Source: DAOULT01 sp964646625 (GTDB lineage Bacteria > Chloroflexota > Anaerolineae > CAZYHC01). Taken from it: a DNA stretch of 64,000 nt. Positions 51,061 to 59,829 of the stretch are shown here, piece by piece. The stretch's first letter is position 1; each line of letters starts with the position of its first letter. The position numbers and the translations under genes were made by a program. Location: assembly GCA_964646625.1 (NCBI GenBank), contig CAZYHC010000006.1, positions 99,197 to 163,196 on the forward strand, read 5' to 3'. The notes below the pieces were generated by a model. The model saw nothing but the letters and a program-made list of their open reading frames with translations. It had not been told where the DNA came from and did not search any database.

Positions 51061-52530
51061 ATGCGGAAGATCAGCATTGATCCCATCACCCGCCTGGAAG
51101 GTCACGGGCGGATCGACATCTTTCTCGACGAAGAAGGAAACGTAGCCAACGCTTACCTGGTCATCCCTGAGCTGCGCGGGTTCGAGAAATTCGCCGAAGG
51201 CCGCCCCGTGGAAGAGATGCCGCGCATCACGCCCCGCATCTGCGGCGTCTGTCCGGAGGCGCACCACATGGCCTCGGCCAAGGCCTGCGACGCCGTCTAC
51301 CACGTCGAGGTGCCCCCGACGGGCAGGAAGCTGCGCGAGCTGCTCTACTCCGCCTTCTACGTCGCCGACCATGCCACCCACTTTTACATCCTGGCCGCCC
51401 CCGACTTCGTGTTGGGGCCGGACGCGCCGCCCGCCGAGCGCAACATCCTGGGCCTGATCCACAAGGTCGGCCTGGAGGTCGGCGGCAAGGTCATCCGCTG
51501 CCGAGGGCTGGCCATGGACATTGTGGGCACCCTGGGCGGCAAGACCATTCACCCGGTCTGCGCCATCCCCGGCGGCATGAGCAAGGCCATCGATGAAGAA
51601 GAACGGGCCCAGTTTGAGGCCACGGCGCACGAGGAGGTGGATTTTGCCCTGTTTACCCTCCAACTCTTCCGCGACCTCGTGCTGGAGAACAAAGCCTACG
51701 TGGACATGATTCTCTCCGACGCCTATACCATGCCCACTTATTACATGGGCCTGGTGGACGAGAATAACGAGGTCAATTTCTACGACGGCAAGGTGCGTGT
51801 CGTAGACCCCGACGGCAAAGAGTTCGTCAAGTATGGCCCGGAGGAATACCTGGATGTGGTCGCCGAGCACGTCGAGCCCTGGACCTACCTGAAGTTCCCC
51901 TACCTCAAGAAGGTGGGCTGGAAAGGGTTTGTGACGGGCAAGGACAGCGGCGTCTACCAGGCCACGCCCCTCTCGCGGCTCAACGCCGCCGACGGCATGG
52001 CTACGCCCCGAGCCCAGGAAGCCTACGAGGAGTTCTACAGCACGCTCTCGCGCAAGCCGGTTCACCACACCCTGGCCGCGCACTGGGCGCGCCTGATCGA
52101 GTTGCTCTACGCCGCCGAACGCCTCCTCGAACTGGCGACCGATCCCGAAATCACCAACCCGCACGTGCGCAACATCCCCACCGAGAAGCCGGACGAGGGA
52201 GTAGGCATCGTGGAAGCGCCCCGGGGCACGCTCACCCACCACTTTATCACCGACGAGGAGGGGATCGTGCAAAAGTGCAACCTCATCGTCGGCACCACCA
52301 ACAATTATGCGCCCATCTCGATCTCCATCAAGAAAGCGGCCCAGGCGCTGATCAGGAAGGGCCAGGTCATCAGCCAGGGGTTGCTGAACCGGGTGGAGAT
52401 GGCCTTCCGCTCTTACGACCCCTGCTTCGGCTGTGCCACGCACACCCTGCCCGGCCAGATGCCGTTGGAGGTGCGCCTCTACGACGCCGAGAAGAACGTG
52501 GTGGACGTGCTGCGGCAGAACATGGGGTAA
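51061..52530 (+). CDS. mvhA: MvhA-type [NiFe] hydrogenase large subunit (group 3c-like)
   Basis: A 489-residue protein preceded by GAGGAGG. Both Ni-Fe motifs are intact: RICGVCPEAHH near residue 63 (L1) and DPCFGCATH near residue 454 (L2), with Cys and not selenocysteine in L2. A 28-residue tail follows the L2 His and would be removed by the maturation protease encoded next. Other family features are DPITRLEGHGRIDIFLDEEG and GGKTIHPVCAIPGG. It splits H2 in the cytosol and feeds MvhG/MvhD/HdrA. Group 3c placement rests on the Hdr/MvhD context. Confidence 0.94.
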   Translation: MRKISIDPITRLEGHGRIDIFLDEEGNVANAYLVIPELRGFEKFAEGRPVEEMPRITPRICGVCPEAHHMASAKACDAVYHVEVPPTGRKLRELLYSAFYVADHATHFYILAAPDFVLGPDAPPAERNILGLIHKVGLEVGGKVIRCRGLAMDIVGTLGGKTIHPVCAIPGGMSKAIDEEERAQFEATAHEEVDFALFTLQLFRDLVLENKAYVDMILSDAYTMPTYYMGLVDENNEVNFYDGKVRVVDPDGKEFVKYGPEEYLDVVAEHVEPWTYLKFPYLKKVGWKGFVTGKDSGVYQATPLSRLNAADGMATPRAQEAYEEFYSTLSRKPVHHTLAAHWARLIELLYAAERLLELATDPEITNPHVRNIPTEKPDEGVGIVEAPRGTLTHHFITDEEGIVQKCNLIVGTTNNYAPISISIKKAAQALIRKGQVISQGLLNRVEMAFRSYDPCFGCATHTLPGQMPLEVRLYDAEKNVVDVLRQNMG

Positions 52531-52549
52531 GAAAACGGGGTAAGAAAAT

Positions 52550-52604
52550 GGCAGGGCTGGCTCCCACGCCCGGCAGCCTGGCGGCGTGGGAGCCACCTCT
52601 GCCG
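52550..52604. repeat. large inverted repeat between mvhA and the protease gene
   Basis: Perfect 12-bp arms GGCTCCCACGCC (52559) and GGCGTGGGAGCC (52583) flank a 12-base loop, with weaker outer pairing (GGCAG with CTGCC). No T-run follows. It may be a REP-like element or an mRNA-stability hairpin that lowers or separates expression of downstream genes. Confidence 0.8.
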
Positions 52605-52621
52605 ACTTTTCTGAAACGCTT

Positions 52622-53113
52622 ATGGCCTTGAAGACGCTGGTGGTAGGTTTGGGCAATCCGATCCTGAGCGACGATGGGGTAGGCATTCACGTGGCACGGG
52701 CGGCCGCGGCGCGCTGCCAGCGGGATGATTTAACCGATGTAACCTTCGCCGAAGCGAGCGTCGGTGGGCTGCGGTTGCTGGACGTCATCGCCGGCTACGA
52801 ACGGGTCATCGTGGTAGATGCGATTCAAACCGGCGAGGGCAAAGCGGGCAACCTTTATCGTCTGCGCCCCAACGACCTGCGGACCTCGTTGCATTCTGGC
52901 TCGACGCACGACCTCTCCCTGGCCGGCGCGCTGGCCCTGGGGCGAAGCCTGGGCCTGATATTGCCCGACGATGAAGCCCTCGTCGTCGTTGCCGTCGAGG
53001 TGGAGGACACGCTGACCTTCGGCGAGGGATGCACGCCTGCGGTGATGGCGGCCATCCCTCGCGCCGTGGAGGCGGTATTGGCTGAGATTGCAGATTTGAG
53101 ATCGGAGATATGA
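52622..53113 (+). CDS. hydrogenase maturation protease (HycI/FrhD family)
   Basis: A 163-residue protein from ATG 52622. It has the family start TLVVGLGNPILSDDGVGIHV with the nickel-contacting Asp/Glu positions, VDAIQTGEGKAGNLYRL and a conserved His in LHSGSTHDLSL. It cleaves the C-terminal tail of MvhA once nickel is inserted. It overlaps hypB by four bases (ATGA). The final residues (EIADLRSEI) are encoded by a GAGATT/CAGATTTGAGAT simple repeat, so the C-terminus may vary between strains. Confidence 0.9.
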   Translation: MALKTLVVGLGNPILSDDGVGIHVARAAAARCQRDDLTDVTFAEASVGGLRLLDVIAGYERVIVVDAIQTGEGKAGNLYRLRPNDLRTSLHSGSTHDLSLAGALALGRSLGLILPDDEALVVVAVEVEDTLTFGEGCTPAVMAAIPRAVEAVLAEIADLRSEI

Positions 53114-53820
53114 AAATTCAAGTTGTCAAGGATATCCTCAGCGCCAACGAGCGCATAGCCATCGAGAATCAGCGACTGTTGGACGCGAAGGGGGTCTTCG
53201 CCGTCAACCTCATGGCCTCACCGGGCGCAGGCAAGACCAGCCTGATCCTGCGCACCATCGAGGTGCTGCGGGGGAAGCTGCGGGTAGGGGTCATCGAGGG
53301 CGACATCGCCTCCCAGATAGACGCTGACAAAATCGAGGCCGTGGGCGTGCCTGTGGTCCAGCTAAACACCGGCGGCACCTGTCACCTGGACGCCAACATG
53401 GTGCGCCGGGGTTTGGAAGCATTGCCCCTGGACGAGGTGGAGCTTCTGCTGATCGAGAACGTGGGCAACCTCATCTGCCCCATCGACTTTGCCCTGGGGG
53501 AGCGCATGAAGGCCATGGTGGTCAGCACCCCCGAGGGCGACGACAAGCCTTACAAGTACCCCGGCATGTTCGCCGTGGTGGAGGCCCTGGTCATCAACAA
53601 GATCGACCTGCTGCCCTATCTGGATTTCGAGGTAGCCACCTTCCGACAACTTGTGGCGGGCCTCAATCCCGAAGCCCACATCTTCGAGGTCTCGTGCCTC
53701 ACGAAGGAGGGGGTGGAGGGCTGGGGGGAATGGTTGAGCGGGGTTATCAGCAAGTGGAAAGCGATGTATAATCAGGATTGCAGAGCTGAGCAGGAGTACC
53801 TGGAGACCAGGGATGGGTGA
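53110..53820 (+). CDS. hypB: hydrogenase nickel-incorporation GTPase HypB
   Basis: A 236-residue GTPase. It has P-loop ASPGAGKTSLI near residue 36, IEGDIASQIDADKIEA, GGTCHLDANMV (metal-binding Cys-His), ENVGNLICP and NKIDLLPYL. The N-terminal CxxCGC high-affinity nickel motif and a His-rich stretch are absent, as in many bacteria. It works with HypA in loading nickel into MvhA. The C-terminus is extended by about 20 residues and overlaps hypF by eight bases. Confidence 0.96.
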   Translation: MKIQVVKDILSANERIAIENQRLLDAKGVFAVNLMASPGAGKTSLILRTIEVLRGKLRVGVIEGDIASQIDADKIEAVGVPVVQLNTGGTCHLDANMVRRGLEALPLDEVELLLIENVGNLICPIDFALGERMKAMVVSTPEGDDKPYKYPGMFAVVEALVINKIDLLPYLDFEVATFRQLVAGLNPEAHIFEVSCLTKEGVEGWGEWLSGVISKWKAMYNQDCRAEQEYLETRDG

Positions 53821-56182
53821 CGTCTTTCGGAAGAAGATCGCCATCTGCGGCGTGGTGCAGGGGGTGGGCTTCCGCCCCTTCGTGTACCGGCTGGCCCGCG
53901 AGCATGGACTTGCCGGTTGGGTGCTCAACCACTCCGGCGGGGTGGAGATCGAGGTGGAAGGGCCGTCGGTGGGCCTGGAGGCTTTCTGGCGTGATTTGCA
54001 GGCCGAGAGCCCGCCCCTGGCCCGCATCGAGGGCATCAGCGCCGTCGATTACCCTCCCAACGGCTACACGACCTTCGAGATACGGGAGAGCCGCGCCGAG
54101 GAGGGCCGTTACCAGCTCGTCTCGCCAGACATCGCCACCTGCCCGGATTGCCAGCGCGAGCTGTTCGACCCGGCCGACCGCCGCTACCGCTATCCCTTCA
54201 CCAACTGCACCAACTGTGGCCCACGCTTCACCATCATCGCCGACATCCCCTACGACCGGCCCAACACCACGATGCGCCTCTTCCCCATGTGCCCCCACTG
54301 CCAGCGGGAGTACGACGATCCGGCCAACCGGCGTTTCCACGCCCAACCCAATGCCTGCCCGGTCTGTGGCCCTCACCTCTGGCTGGTGCCAGGTTCCATG
54401 TTCCAGGGGGCAGGTTCGGTGAAACCCGAACCCCTGAACCTCCCCAAACCTGCGGGCGATCCCCTCGCTCAGGCAGCAGAACTACTGCGCGCCGGATACA
54501 TCCTGGCCCTCAAGGGGTTGGGCGGGTTCCACCTGGCCTGCGATGCTGCCAACCAGGCGACGGTCCACCGCCTGCGGGAACGAAAACGGCGGCCGGCCAA
54601 GCCCCTGGCGGTAATGATAGCCTCCCTGGAAGAGATCAGACGGCATTGTCGCCTCTCTGAAGAAGAAGCACGACTGCTGACCTCGCCCCAGTGTCCCATC
54701 GTGCTGCTTCCCTGGCAGAAGGAAGGCTCGAACCTCTGCGAACTGGTGGCCCCGCGCCACCAGTACCTTGGGGTGATGCTCCCCTACACGCCGCTGCATC
54801 ACGTCCTGCTGCGCGAGGTCGGTGGCCCTCTGGTGATGACCAGCGGCAACTTGAGCGAAGAGCCGATCGCTCAGGAGAACGAGGAAGCCCTTCGCCGCCT
54901 GAGCCACCTGGCCGATTATTTCCTGATGCACAACCGGGACATCTACGCCCGCTTCGACGACTCGGTCTGGTTTGTGCCACGCCCGAATTTGCCTCAACCG
55001 ATCCGTCGCTCGCGGGGCTACGCGCCCTTTCCCGTGAAACTGCCGTTCAAGGGGCGGCCAATTCTGGCCTGTGGAGCGGAGCTGAAAAACACTTTCTGTC
55101 TCACCAGGGACCAGTACGCCTTCCTCAGCCAGCACATCGGCGACATGGAGAACCTGGAGACGCTGGAGCACTTCGAGACCACCATCAAGCTCTACAAGCG
55201 CCTGTTCCGGATCGAGCCCGAGATCGTCGCCTACGACCTGCACCCCGCATACCTCTCCACGCAATATGCAAAATCGCAATTCGCAATTCAGTCGCAGGTC
55301 GCCGTTCAACACCACCACGCCCACGTCGCCGCCTGTCTGGCCGATAACGGCTGGAGGTTGGAAGACGGAGCGGTGATCGGGGTGGCGCTGGATGGTACCG
55401 GCTATGGCGAGGACGGCACCATCTGGGGCGGCGAATGGCTGGTGGGCAATTACCAGGGCTTCCGGCGGATGGCGCACCTGGAGTATCTCCCTCTGCCCGG
55501 CGGCGAGGCCGCCATAGCAGCCCCCTGGCGGTTGGCGGCCGGCTATCTTTACACCCTCCTTGGCCCCGATGCCGTTCCTCCCGCCCTGATCCCTGCCTCC
55601 TGGGCAGACAGGCAGGGCGGACAGGCGGGTCTGCCCCTGCTCTATCGCCAGCTAGACCGCCGGATCAACACGCCGCTCACCTCTTCTATGGGACGTCTCT
55701 TCGATGCCGTCAGCGCCTTGCTGGGGGTGTGTACCGAAGTTACCTACGAAGCGCAGGCCGCCGTTGAACTGGAAATGGTCTCCCAAAACCTGCGGGCAGG
55801 CAGACGGGCCTGCCCCTATCCGTTTGAAATCGGGGTGGAAGGGCTCCTGGTGATCCGGCTGCGGGCGCTGTTCGAGGCGCTGAGGGCTGACTTGCAGGGT
55901 GGGGCCTCTGTCGAGGAGGTGGCCTATCGCTTCCACGTCACGATAGCAGAGATGATTAAGGTGACGTGCGAGCGCATTGCCGGGGAGACCGGCCTCCAGA
56001 CGGTGGCGTTGAGCGGGGGATGTTTTCAGAACCGCCTTTTGCTGAAACTCGCCGTTCCGTTGCTGGAGGAGGCGGGATTTCGGGTGCTCTTGCATCGGCA
56101 GGTGCCGTGCAACGACGGGGGGCTTTCGCTGGGGCAGGCGGCGATAGCGCATATGCAGATGGGGGTAAGGAGCAGGAGTTGA
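53813..56182 (+). CDS. hypF: carbamoyltransferase HypF
   Basis: A 789-residue protein with all usual parts: an acylphosphatase domain (residues 5-95, ICGVVQGVGFRPFVYRLA), zinc fingers (CPDCQRELFDPADRRYRY through CPVCG, about 105-185), a YrdC-like domain (205-385, ALKGLGGFHLACDAANQ) and a Kae1-like domain (390-789, VQHHHAHVAAC, GVALDGTGYGEDGTIWGGEW). It makes the thiocarbamate on HypE used for the CN ligands. About 20 residues after the zinc region (PGSMFQGAGSVKPEPLNL) and a short stretch before VQHHHAH (KSQFAIQSQV) look like repeat-derived insertions. Both keep the frame. Confidence 0.95.
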   Translation: MGDVFRKKIAICGVVQGVGFRPFVYRLAREHGLAGWVLNHSGGVEIEVEGPSVGLEAFWRDLQAESPPLARIEGISAVDYPPNGYTTFEIRESRAEEGRYQLVSPDIATCPDCQRELFDPADRRYRYPFTNCTNCGPRFTIIADIPYDRPNTTMRLFPMCPHCQREYDDPANRRFHAQPNACPVCGPHLWLVPGSMFQGAGSVKPEPLNLPKPAGDPLAQAAELLRAGYILALKGLGGFHLACDAANQATVHRLRERKRRPAKPLAVMIASLEEIRRHCRLSEEEARLLTSPQCPIVLLPWQKEGSNLCELVAPRHQYLGVMLPYTPLHHVLLREVGGPLVMTSGNLSEEPIAQENEEALRRLSHLADYFLMHNRDIYARFDDSVWFVPRPNLPQPIRRSRGYAPFPVKLPFKGRPILACGAELKNTFCLTRDQYAFLSQHIGDMENLETLEHFETTIKLYKRLFRIEPEIVAYDLHPAYLSTQYAKSQFAIQSQVAVQHHHAHVAACLADNGWRLEDGAVIGVALDGTGYGEDGTIWGGEWLVGNYQGFRRMAHLEYLPLPGGEAAIAAPWRLAAGYLYTLLGPDAVPPALIPASWADRQGGQAGLPLLYRQLDRRINTPLTSSMGRLFDAVSALLGVCTEVTYEAQAAVELEMVSQNLRAGRRACPYPFEIGVEGLLVIRLRALFEALRADLQGGASVEEVAYRFHVTIAEMIKVTCERIAGETGLQTVALSGGCFQNRLLLKLAVPLLEEAGFRVLLHRQVPCNDGGLSLGQAAIAHMQMGVRSRS
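54388..54455 (+). repeat. repeat-like insertion within hypF
   Basis: A CAGGTTC-rich stretch with the inverted repeat GGTTCGG / CCGAACC lies between the zinc-finger and YrdC coding parts of hypF and encodes a Gly/Pro/Lys linker absent from typical HypF. It resembles a mobile palindromic element that inserted in frame. Confidence 0.5.
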
Positions 56183-56185
56183 GAG

Positions 56186-56440
56186 ATGTGTCTAGCCCTT
56201 CCTTTGCAGATCAAAGCCACGCACGCTGATGGGACTGCCATCGCTGAACTGGGCGGCGTGGAACGCCGGGTCAGTCTGGCGCTGACTCCTGAGGCGCAGG
56301 TGGGAGATTACGTCCTGGTGCACACAGGCTATGCCATCAGTGTGCTGGACCCCAGCGAGGCGGAAAAGACGTTGCAGCTATTGGAGGAACTGGCCCTGTC
56401 CCACGATGAGACGGAGGCGGTCCCGGATGCGCTACGTTGA
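56186..56440 (+). CDS. hypC: hydrogenase assembly chaperone HypC
   Basis: An 84-residue protein beginning MCLALPLQI, with the essential Cys2 that binds HypD and the Fe(CN)2CO unit. GGVERRVSLALTP and VGDYVLVHTGYAISVLD follow, as in all HypC/HybG proteins. It carries the iron ligand assembly between HypD and the MvhA precursor. It overlaps hypD by 14 bases. Confidence 0.95.
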   Translation: MCLALPLQIKATHADGTAIAELGGVERRVSLALTPEAQVGDYVLVHTGYAISVLDPSEAEKTLQLLEELALSHDETEAVPDALR

Positions 56441-57657
56441 CGAGTTTCGCGATCCAACCCTGGTAGCGGTTTTGGTGGAGGAGATCCGTCGGCGGGCCAC
56501 AGCCCGTGTGCGGCTGCCCATGCGGCTGCCCGTGCGGCTGATGGAGTTCTGTGGCGGTCACACGCACGTCATCTTTCGCTTTGGGCTGCGGCAGATGTTG
56601 GCTCCCCAGGTGGCGCTGCGCTCCGGCCCAGGTGGCGCTGCGCTCCGGCCCAGGCTGCCCCGTCTGCGTCACCTCCGCCGCCGACCTGGATCGGGCCATC
56701 GCCCTGGCGGAGGTGCCCGACGTTATCCTGACCACCTTCGGCGACCTGGTGCGCGTGCCAGGCAGCCGGGGCACATTGCAGGAGGCGCGGGCGCGGGGGG
56801 CCGACGTGCGGGTGGTCTACTCCGCGCTGGACGCCCTGGAGATCGCCCGCCGCAACCCCGCCCGGCCGCTGATCTTCCTGGGGATCGGCTTTGAGACCAC
56901 CGCCCCGACCGTGGCGGCGGCACTCGTGCAGGCGGAGAAAGAAGGTTTGCCCAACTTTACCGTCTTCAGCCTGCACAAACTCACCCCCCCGGCGGTCCGT
57001 GCTATCCTGGAAGCCGGGGAGGTGGCGTTGGACGGCATCATCGGGCCGGGGCACGTCAGCGCCATCATCGGCAGCGATGCCTGGCAGTTCCTCCCCCGCG
57101 ACTACGGCCTCCCCTGTGCTGTCTCCGGCTTCGAGCCGCTGGATATCCTCGGCGCGGTGATGGCGCTGGTCAGTTGCGTGGCGGGTTACGCGGCGGGCTA
57201 CGCGGCGGAAGGAAAGCCCGCCGGGATCAACGCCTATGGGCGGGGGGTGCGTCCCAAGGGGAACCGGACGGCCCAGGCCCTGATGGAGCAGGTCTTCCAG
57301 GTCGGCCCGGCCGAGTGGCGTGGCCTCGGAACGATCCCCGACAGTGGGTTGTATCTGCGGGAGGGGTTTGCCCACCGGGATGCAGCTTTGCGCTTTCAGG
57401 CGGAGGTGGAGTCGCCCTGGAGTGCCGAGCGCCGAGCGCCGCTGGCAGGTTGCCGTTGCGGGGAAGTATTGCGCAGTGTGGTGGAGCCGCCCGATTGCCC
57501 GCTGTTCCGGCGGGCCTGCTCCCCGCACACCCCCGTCGGGCCTTGCATGGTCAGTGCCGAAGGGGCCTGTGCGGCCTATTTCCAGTACGCCGAGGCGGAC
57601 GATAACCTCCCCCAGGTTTTGGAGTCTGCGGGAGGGTGGAGGAGGGAGGATGAGTAA
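56427..57657 (+). pseudogene. hypD: hypD, frameshifted by a 22-bp tandem duplication
   Basis: Two overlapping frames together encode a complete HypD (about 400 residues). The first starts at ATG 56427 (RYVDEFRDPTLVAVLVEEI) and contains MEFCGGHTH with the catalytic Cys. Then two copies of a 22-bp unit (56605-56626 and 56627-56648) shift the frame, and this frame ends at 56894. The second frame carries GPGCPVCVTS, FLGIGFETTAPT, INAYGRGVRPKGNR and CRCGEVL to the stop at 57657. Removing one copy restores LRSGPGCPVCV exactly as in the family. It may be a real mutation, a slippage-controlled switch or a sequencing/assembly error. HypD is essential for the Fe(CN)2CO group. Confidence 0.9.
56605..56648 (+). 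repeat. 22-bp perfect tandem duplication in hypD
   Basis: Two identical 22-bp units follow one another, and the next six bases (CCCAGG) begin a third. The length is one more than a multiple of three, so the duplication shifts the reading frame just before the GPGCPVC motif. Confidence 0.93.
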
Positions 57658-58690
57658 CACGATCCTGCTGGCCCATGGCAGCGGGGGGCAACTCGGTCAC
57701 GAACTCGTCAGGCAGGTCTTCGTCAAACACTTCGCCAACCCCGTTCTCAAACAGTTGGACGATGCCGCTGTAGTCGAATTGTCCAACGTTGATGGGGCGG
57801 ACACGCGGGTGGGTGCCCCTCTCCGTCTGGCTTTCACGACTGACAGCTACGTTGTCCACCCCCTCTTCTTCCCAGGGGGCGATATCGGCAAGCTGGCGGT
57901 GTGCGGCACGGTGAACGACCTGGCGGTGGTTGGCGCCACGCCGCGCTACCTGAGCGCGGGCTTCATCCTGGAGGAGGGGCTGCCGCTGGAGACGCTGGAG
58001 CAGGTAGTGCGCTCTATGGCGGAAACGGCCCGGCTGGCCGGCGTGGAGATTGTGGCGGGCGACACCAAGGTAGTGGAACGGGGGGCAGTGGACGGGCTCT
58101 TTATCAACACGGCGGGGGTGGGGGTGATACCGGCGGGCGTGCACCTGTCGCCCTCCAGATTGCGCCCCGGCGACCTGATTTTGATCAACGGCCCCGTGGG
58201 TGACCATGGCCTGGCGGTGATGATGCAACGGGAGGGGCTGGAGTTCGCCTCGTCCCTGGTCAGCGATTGTGCCCCTCTCAACGGTCTGATCGCCTCTCTA
58301 CTTCAGGCCCTTCCGGGGAGGGTGCGCTGTATGCGCGATCCAACGCGCGGCGGTCTGGCGACCACCCTCAAAGAATGGGCTGGCGTGGGGGTGGGCATCG
58401 AGGTAGAAGAGGCAGCGCTCCCGGTGCGGGAGGAAGTGCGCGCCATCTGCGAGGTTCTGGGACTGGAGGCCCTTTACGCGGCCAACGAGGGGAAGGTGGT
58501 GCTCGCGGTGGAAGCGGAAGCGGCGGAAGAGGCCCTGGCGGCGTTGGAGGTTCATCCGCTGGGGCGAGAGGCCGCGATAATCGGACAGGTGACGGCTGAG
58601 CATCCGGGGCGGGTGGTGTTGCGCACCCCCTTTGGAGCGCGGCGGGTGATCGAGATGCTGGTGGGGGCGCAGTTGCCGCGCATCTGTTGA
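57650..58690 (+). CDS. hypE: hydrogenase maturation dehydratase HypE
   Basis: A 346-residue protein from ATG 57650, overlapping hypD by eight bases. It has ILLAHGSGGQLGHELV, FTTDSYVVHPLFFPGGDIG, CGTVNDLAVVGATP, GDTKVVERGAVDG, RDPTRGGLATTLKEWA and the C-terminal PRIC, whose last Cys carries the thiocarboxamide that becomes thiocyanate. The fold is of the PurM/SelD type, but the end identifies HypE. It is the last gene of the hydrogenase operon; about 100 bp and a new promoter follow. Confidence 0.95.
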   Translation: MSNTILLAHGSGGQLGHELVRQVFVKHFANPVLKQLDDAAVVELSNVDGADTRVGAPLRLAFTTDSYVVHPLFFPGGDIGKLAVCGTVNDLAVVGATPRYLSAGFILEEGLPLETLEQVVRSMAETARLAGVEIVAGDTKVVERGAVDGLFINTAGVGVIPAGVHLSPSRLRPGDLILINGPVGDHGLAVMMQREGLEFASSLVSDCAPLNGLIASLLQALPGRVRCMRDPTRGGLATTLKEWAGVGVGIEVEEAALPVREEVRAICEVLGLEALYAANEGKVVLAVEAEAAEEALAALEVHPLGREAAIIGQVTAEHPGRVVLRTPFGARRVIEMLVGAQLPRIC

Positions 58691-58707
58691 TCCTGATTCG
58701 GAATCGC

Positions 58708-58736
58708 TTGTCTTTTCTCCGCAGATAGAGTATAAT
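58708..58736 (+). promoter_or_regulatory. sigma-70-type promoter of the M23 peptidase gene
   Basis: TTGTCT (58708-58713), a 17-bp spacer and TATAAT (58731-58736), 52 bases before the TTG start. It separates this unit from the hydrogenase operon. Confidence 0.75.
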
Positions 58737-58788
58737 TGCTGCATTAAAGGGATAAGACCATCGAAAGAAGGAGAGAGGATAAACGTAA

Positions 58789-59829
58789 TTGAGAATCGAG
58801 CCTCCCCTCTCAACCCGTGAATCTCGTATCTCGTCTAATTTATCTTTTCTGGGAACGGCCGTCATTTTGGCCGCGATTATCGCTCTGGTCGCTTTCGGCT
58901 GGCAGCCCGCTGCCCAGCCCACCGTCCTGGGCACCCCGACCCCTACTCCGACTTTTACTCCCACGTCCACCCCCACCTTCACTCCCACGCCCACCCCCAC
59001 CTTTACTCCCACACCCACCCCCACCTTCACTCCCACGCCGACTCCCACGCCGGCGCCAGGCATGGGCCAGGATCACTATTGGTTACGTCGTCCCTTCTCT
59101 CCTGAATATCGCGATTACATCAGCCATTTCTACCCTTACGGTTCGACTGGCGAGGGGCAGTATCTTCTCCATCACGGCGTCGATATAGGGAATCCGATGG
59201 GCACCCCCGTTCTGGCGGTGGCCGACGGCGAGATAATAGTTGCTGGCGACGACCTGTCGAAAACGAGCTACAGCCCCTACCCCGACTTCTACGGCCGGCT
59301 GGTAATAATTCACCTGGACAGGCAATACCATGGTACAGATGTCTTCGTCCTGTACGGTCATCTCTCCAGGGTAAACGTTCAGGTCGGTGAAAGGGTGCAG
59401 GCCGGCGACGTTCTGGGCCAGGTCGGTCAGGCGGGAGTGGCGCTGGGGCCCCATCTTCACTTTGAGGTGCGGGTGGGAGCGAACACTTACAACCACACCC
59501 GCAACCCGGAATTGTGGCTGCAACCTCTTGCCGGCATGGGCACCATCGCCGGGCTGGTGGTCGATGCCCAGGGCCAACCAGTGCCCGCAGCACTGATCAC
59601 CTTTCACCGCACCGAATTCCCGGACAAACCCTGGCGCGAGACTCGCACCTACCCCGACCAGGAAGTAAATTCCGACCAGGAAGAGTGGCAAGAGAACTTC
59701 ACCATGGGCGATGTAACGGCCGGTTCATACATCGTGAGAGTGCATCCCGATGGGAAACCATACGCCCGGCAGGTAGAGGTCGAAGCCGGTCGCACCACTT
59801 TCGCCTATATTGTTATAGACAGAGAGTAA
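58789..59829 (+). CDS. membrane-anchored M23 (LytM) peptidase
   Basis: About 346 residues from TTG 58789 (GAGAGG ten bases before). It has one N-terminal transmembrane segment (LGTAVILAAIIALVAFG), a Thr/Pro linker (TPTPTFTPTSTP and repeats, residues 50-90), and a complete LytM domain with HHGVDIGNPMGTPVLAVADG (HxxxD zinc ligands) and GPHLHFEVR (HxH). A C-terminal carboxypeptidase-regulatory-like domain (IAGLVVDAQGQPVPAALITF) follows. It hydrolyses peptide cross-bridges in peptidoglycan or a related wall polymer on the outer face. It directly abuts rlmN. Confidence 0.9.
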   Translation: MRIEPPLSTRESRISSNLSFLGTAVILAAIIALVAFGWQPAAQPTVLGTPTPTPTFTPTSTPTFTPTPTPTFTPTPTPTFTPTPTPTPAPGMGQDHYWLRRPFSPEYRDYISHFYPYGSTGEGQYLLHHGVDIGNPMGTPVLAVADGEIIVAGDDLSKTSYSPYPDFYGRLVIIHLDRQYHGTDVFVLYGHLSRVNVQVGERVQAGDVLGQVGQAGVALGPHLHFEVRVGANTYNHTRNPELWLQPLAGMGTIAGLVVDAQGQPVPAALITFHRTEFPDKPWRETRTYPDQEVNSDQEEWQENFTMGDVTAGSYIVRVHPDGKPYARQVEVEAGRTTFAYIVIDRE

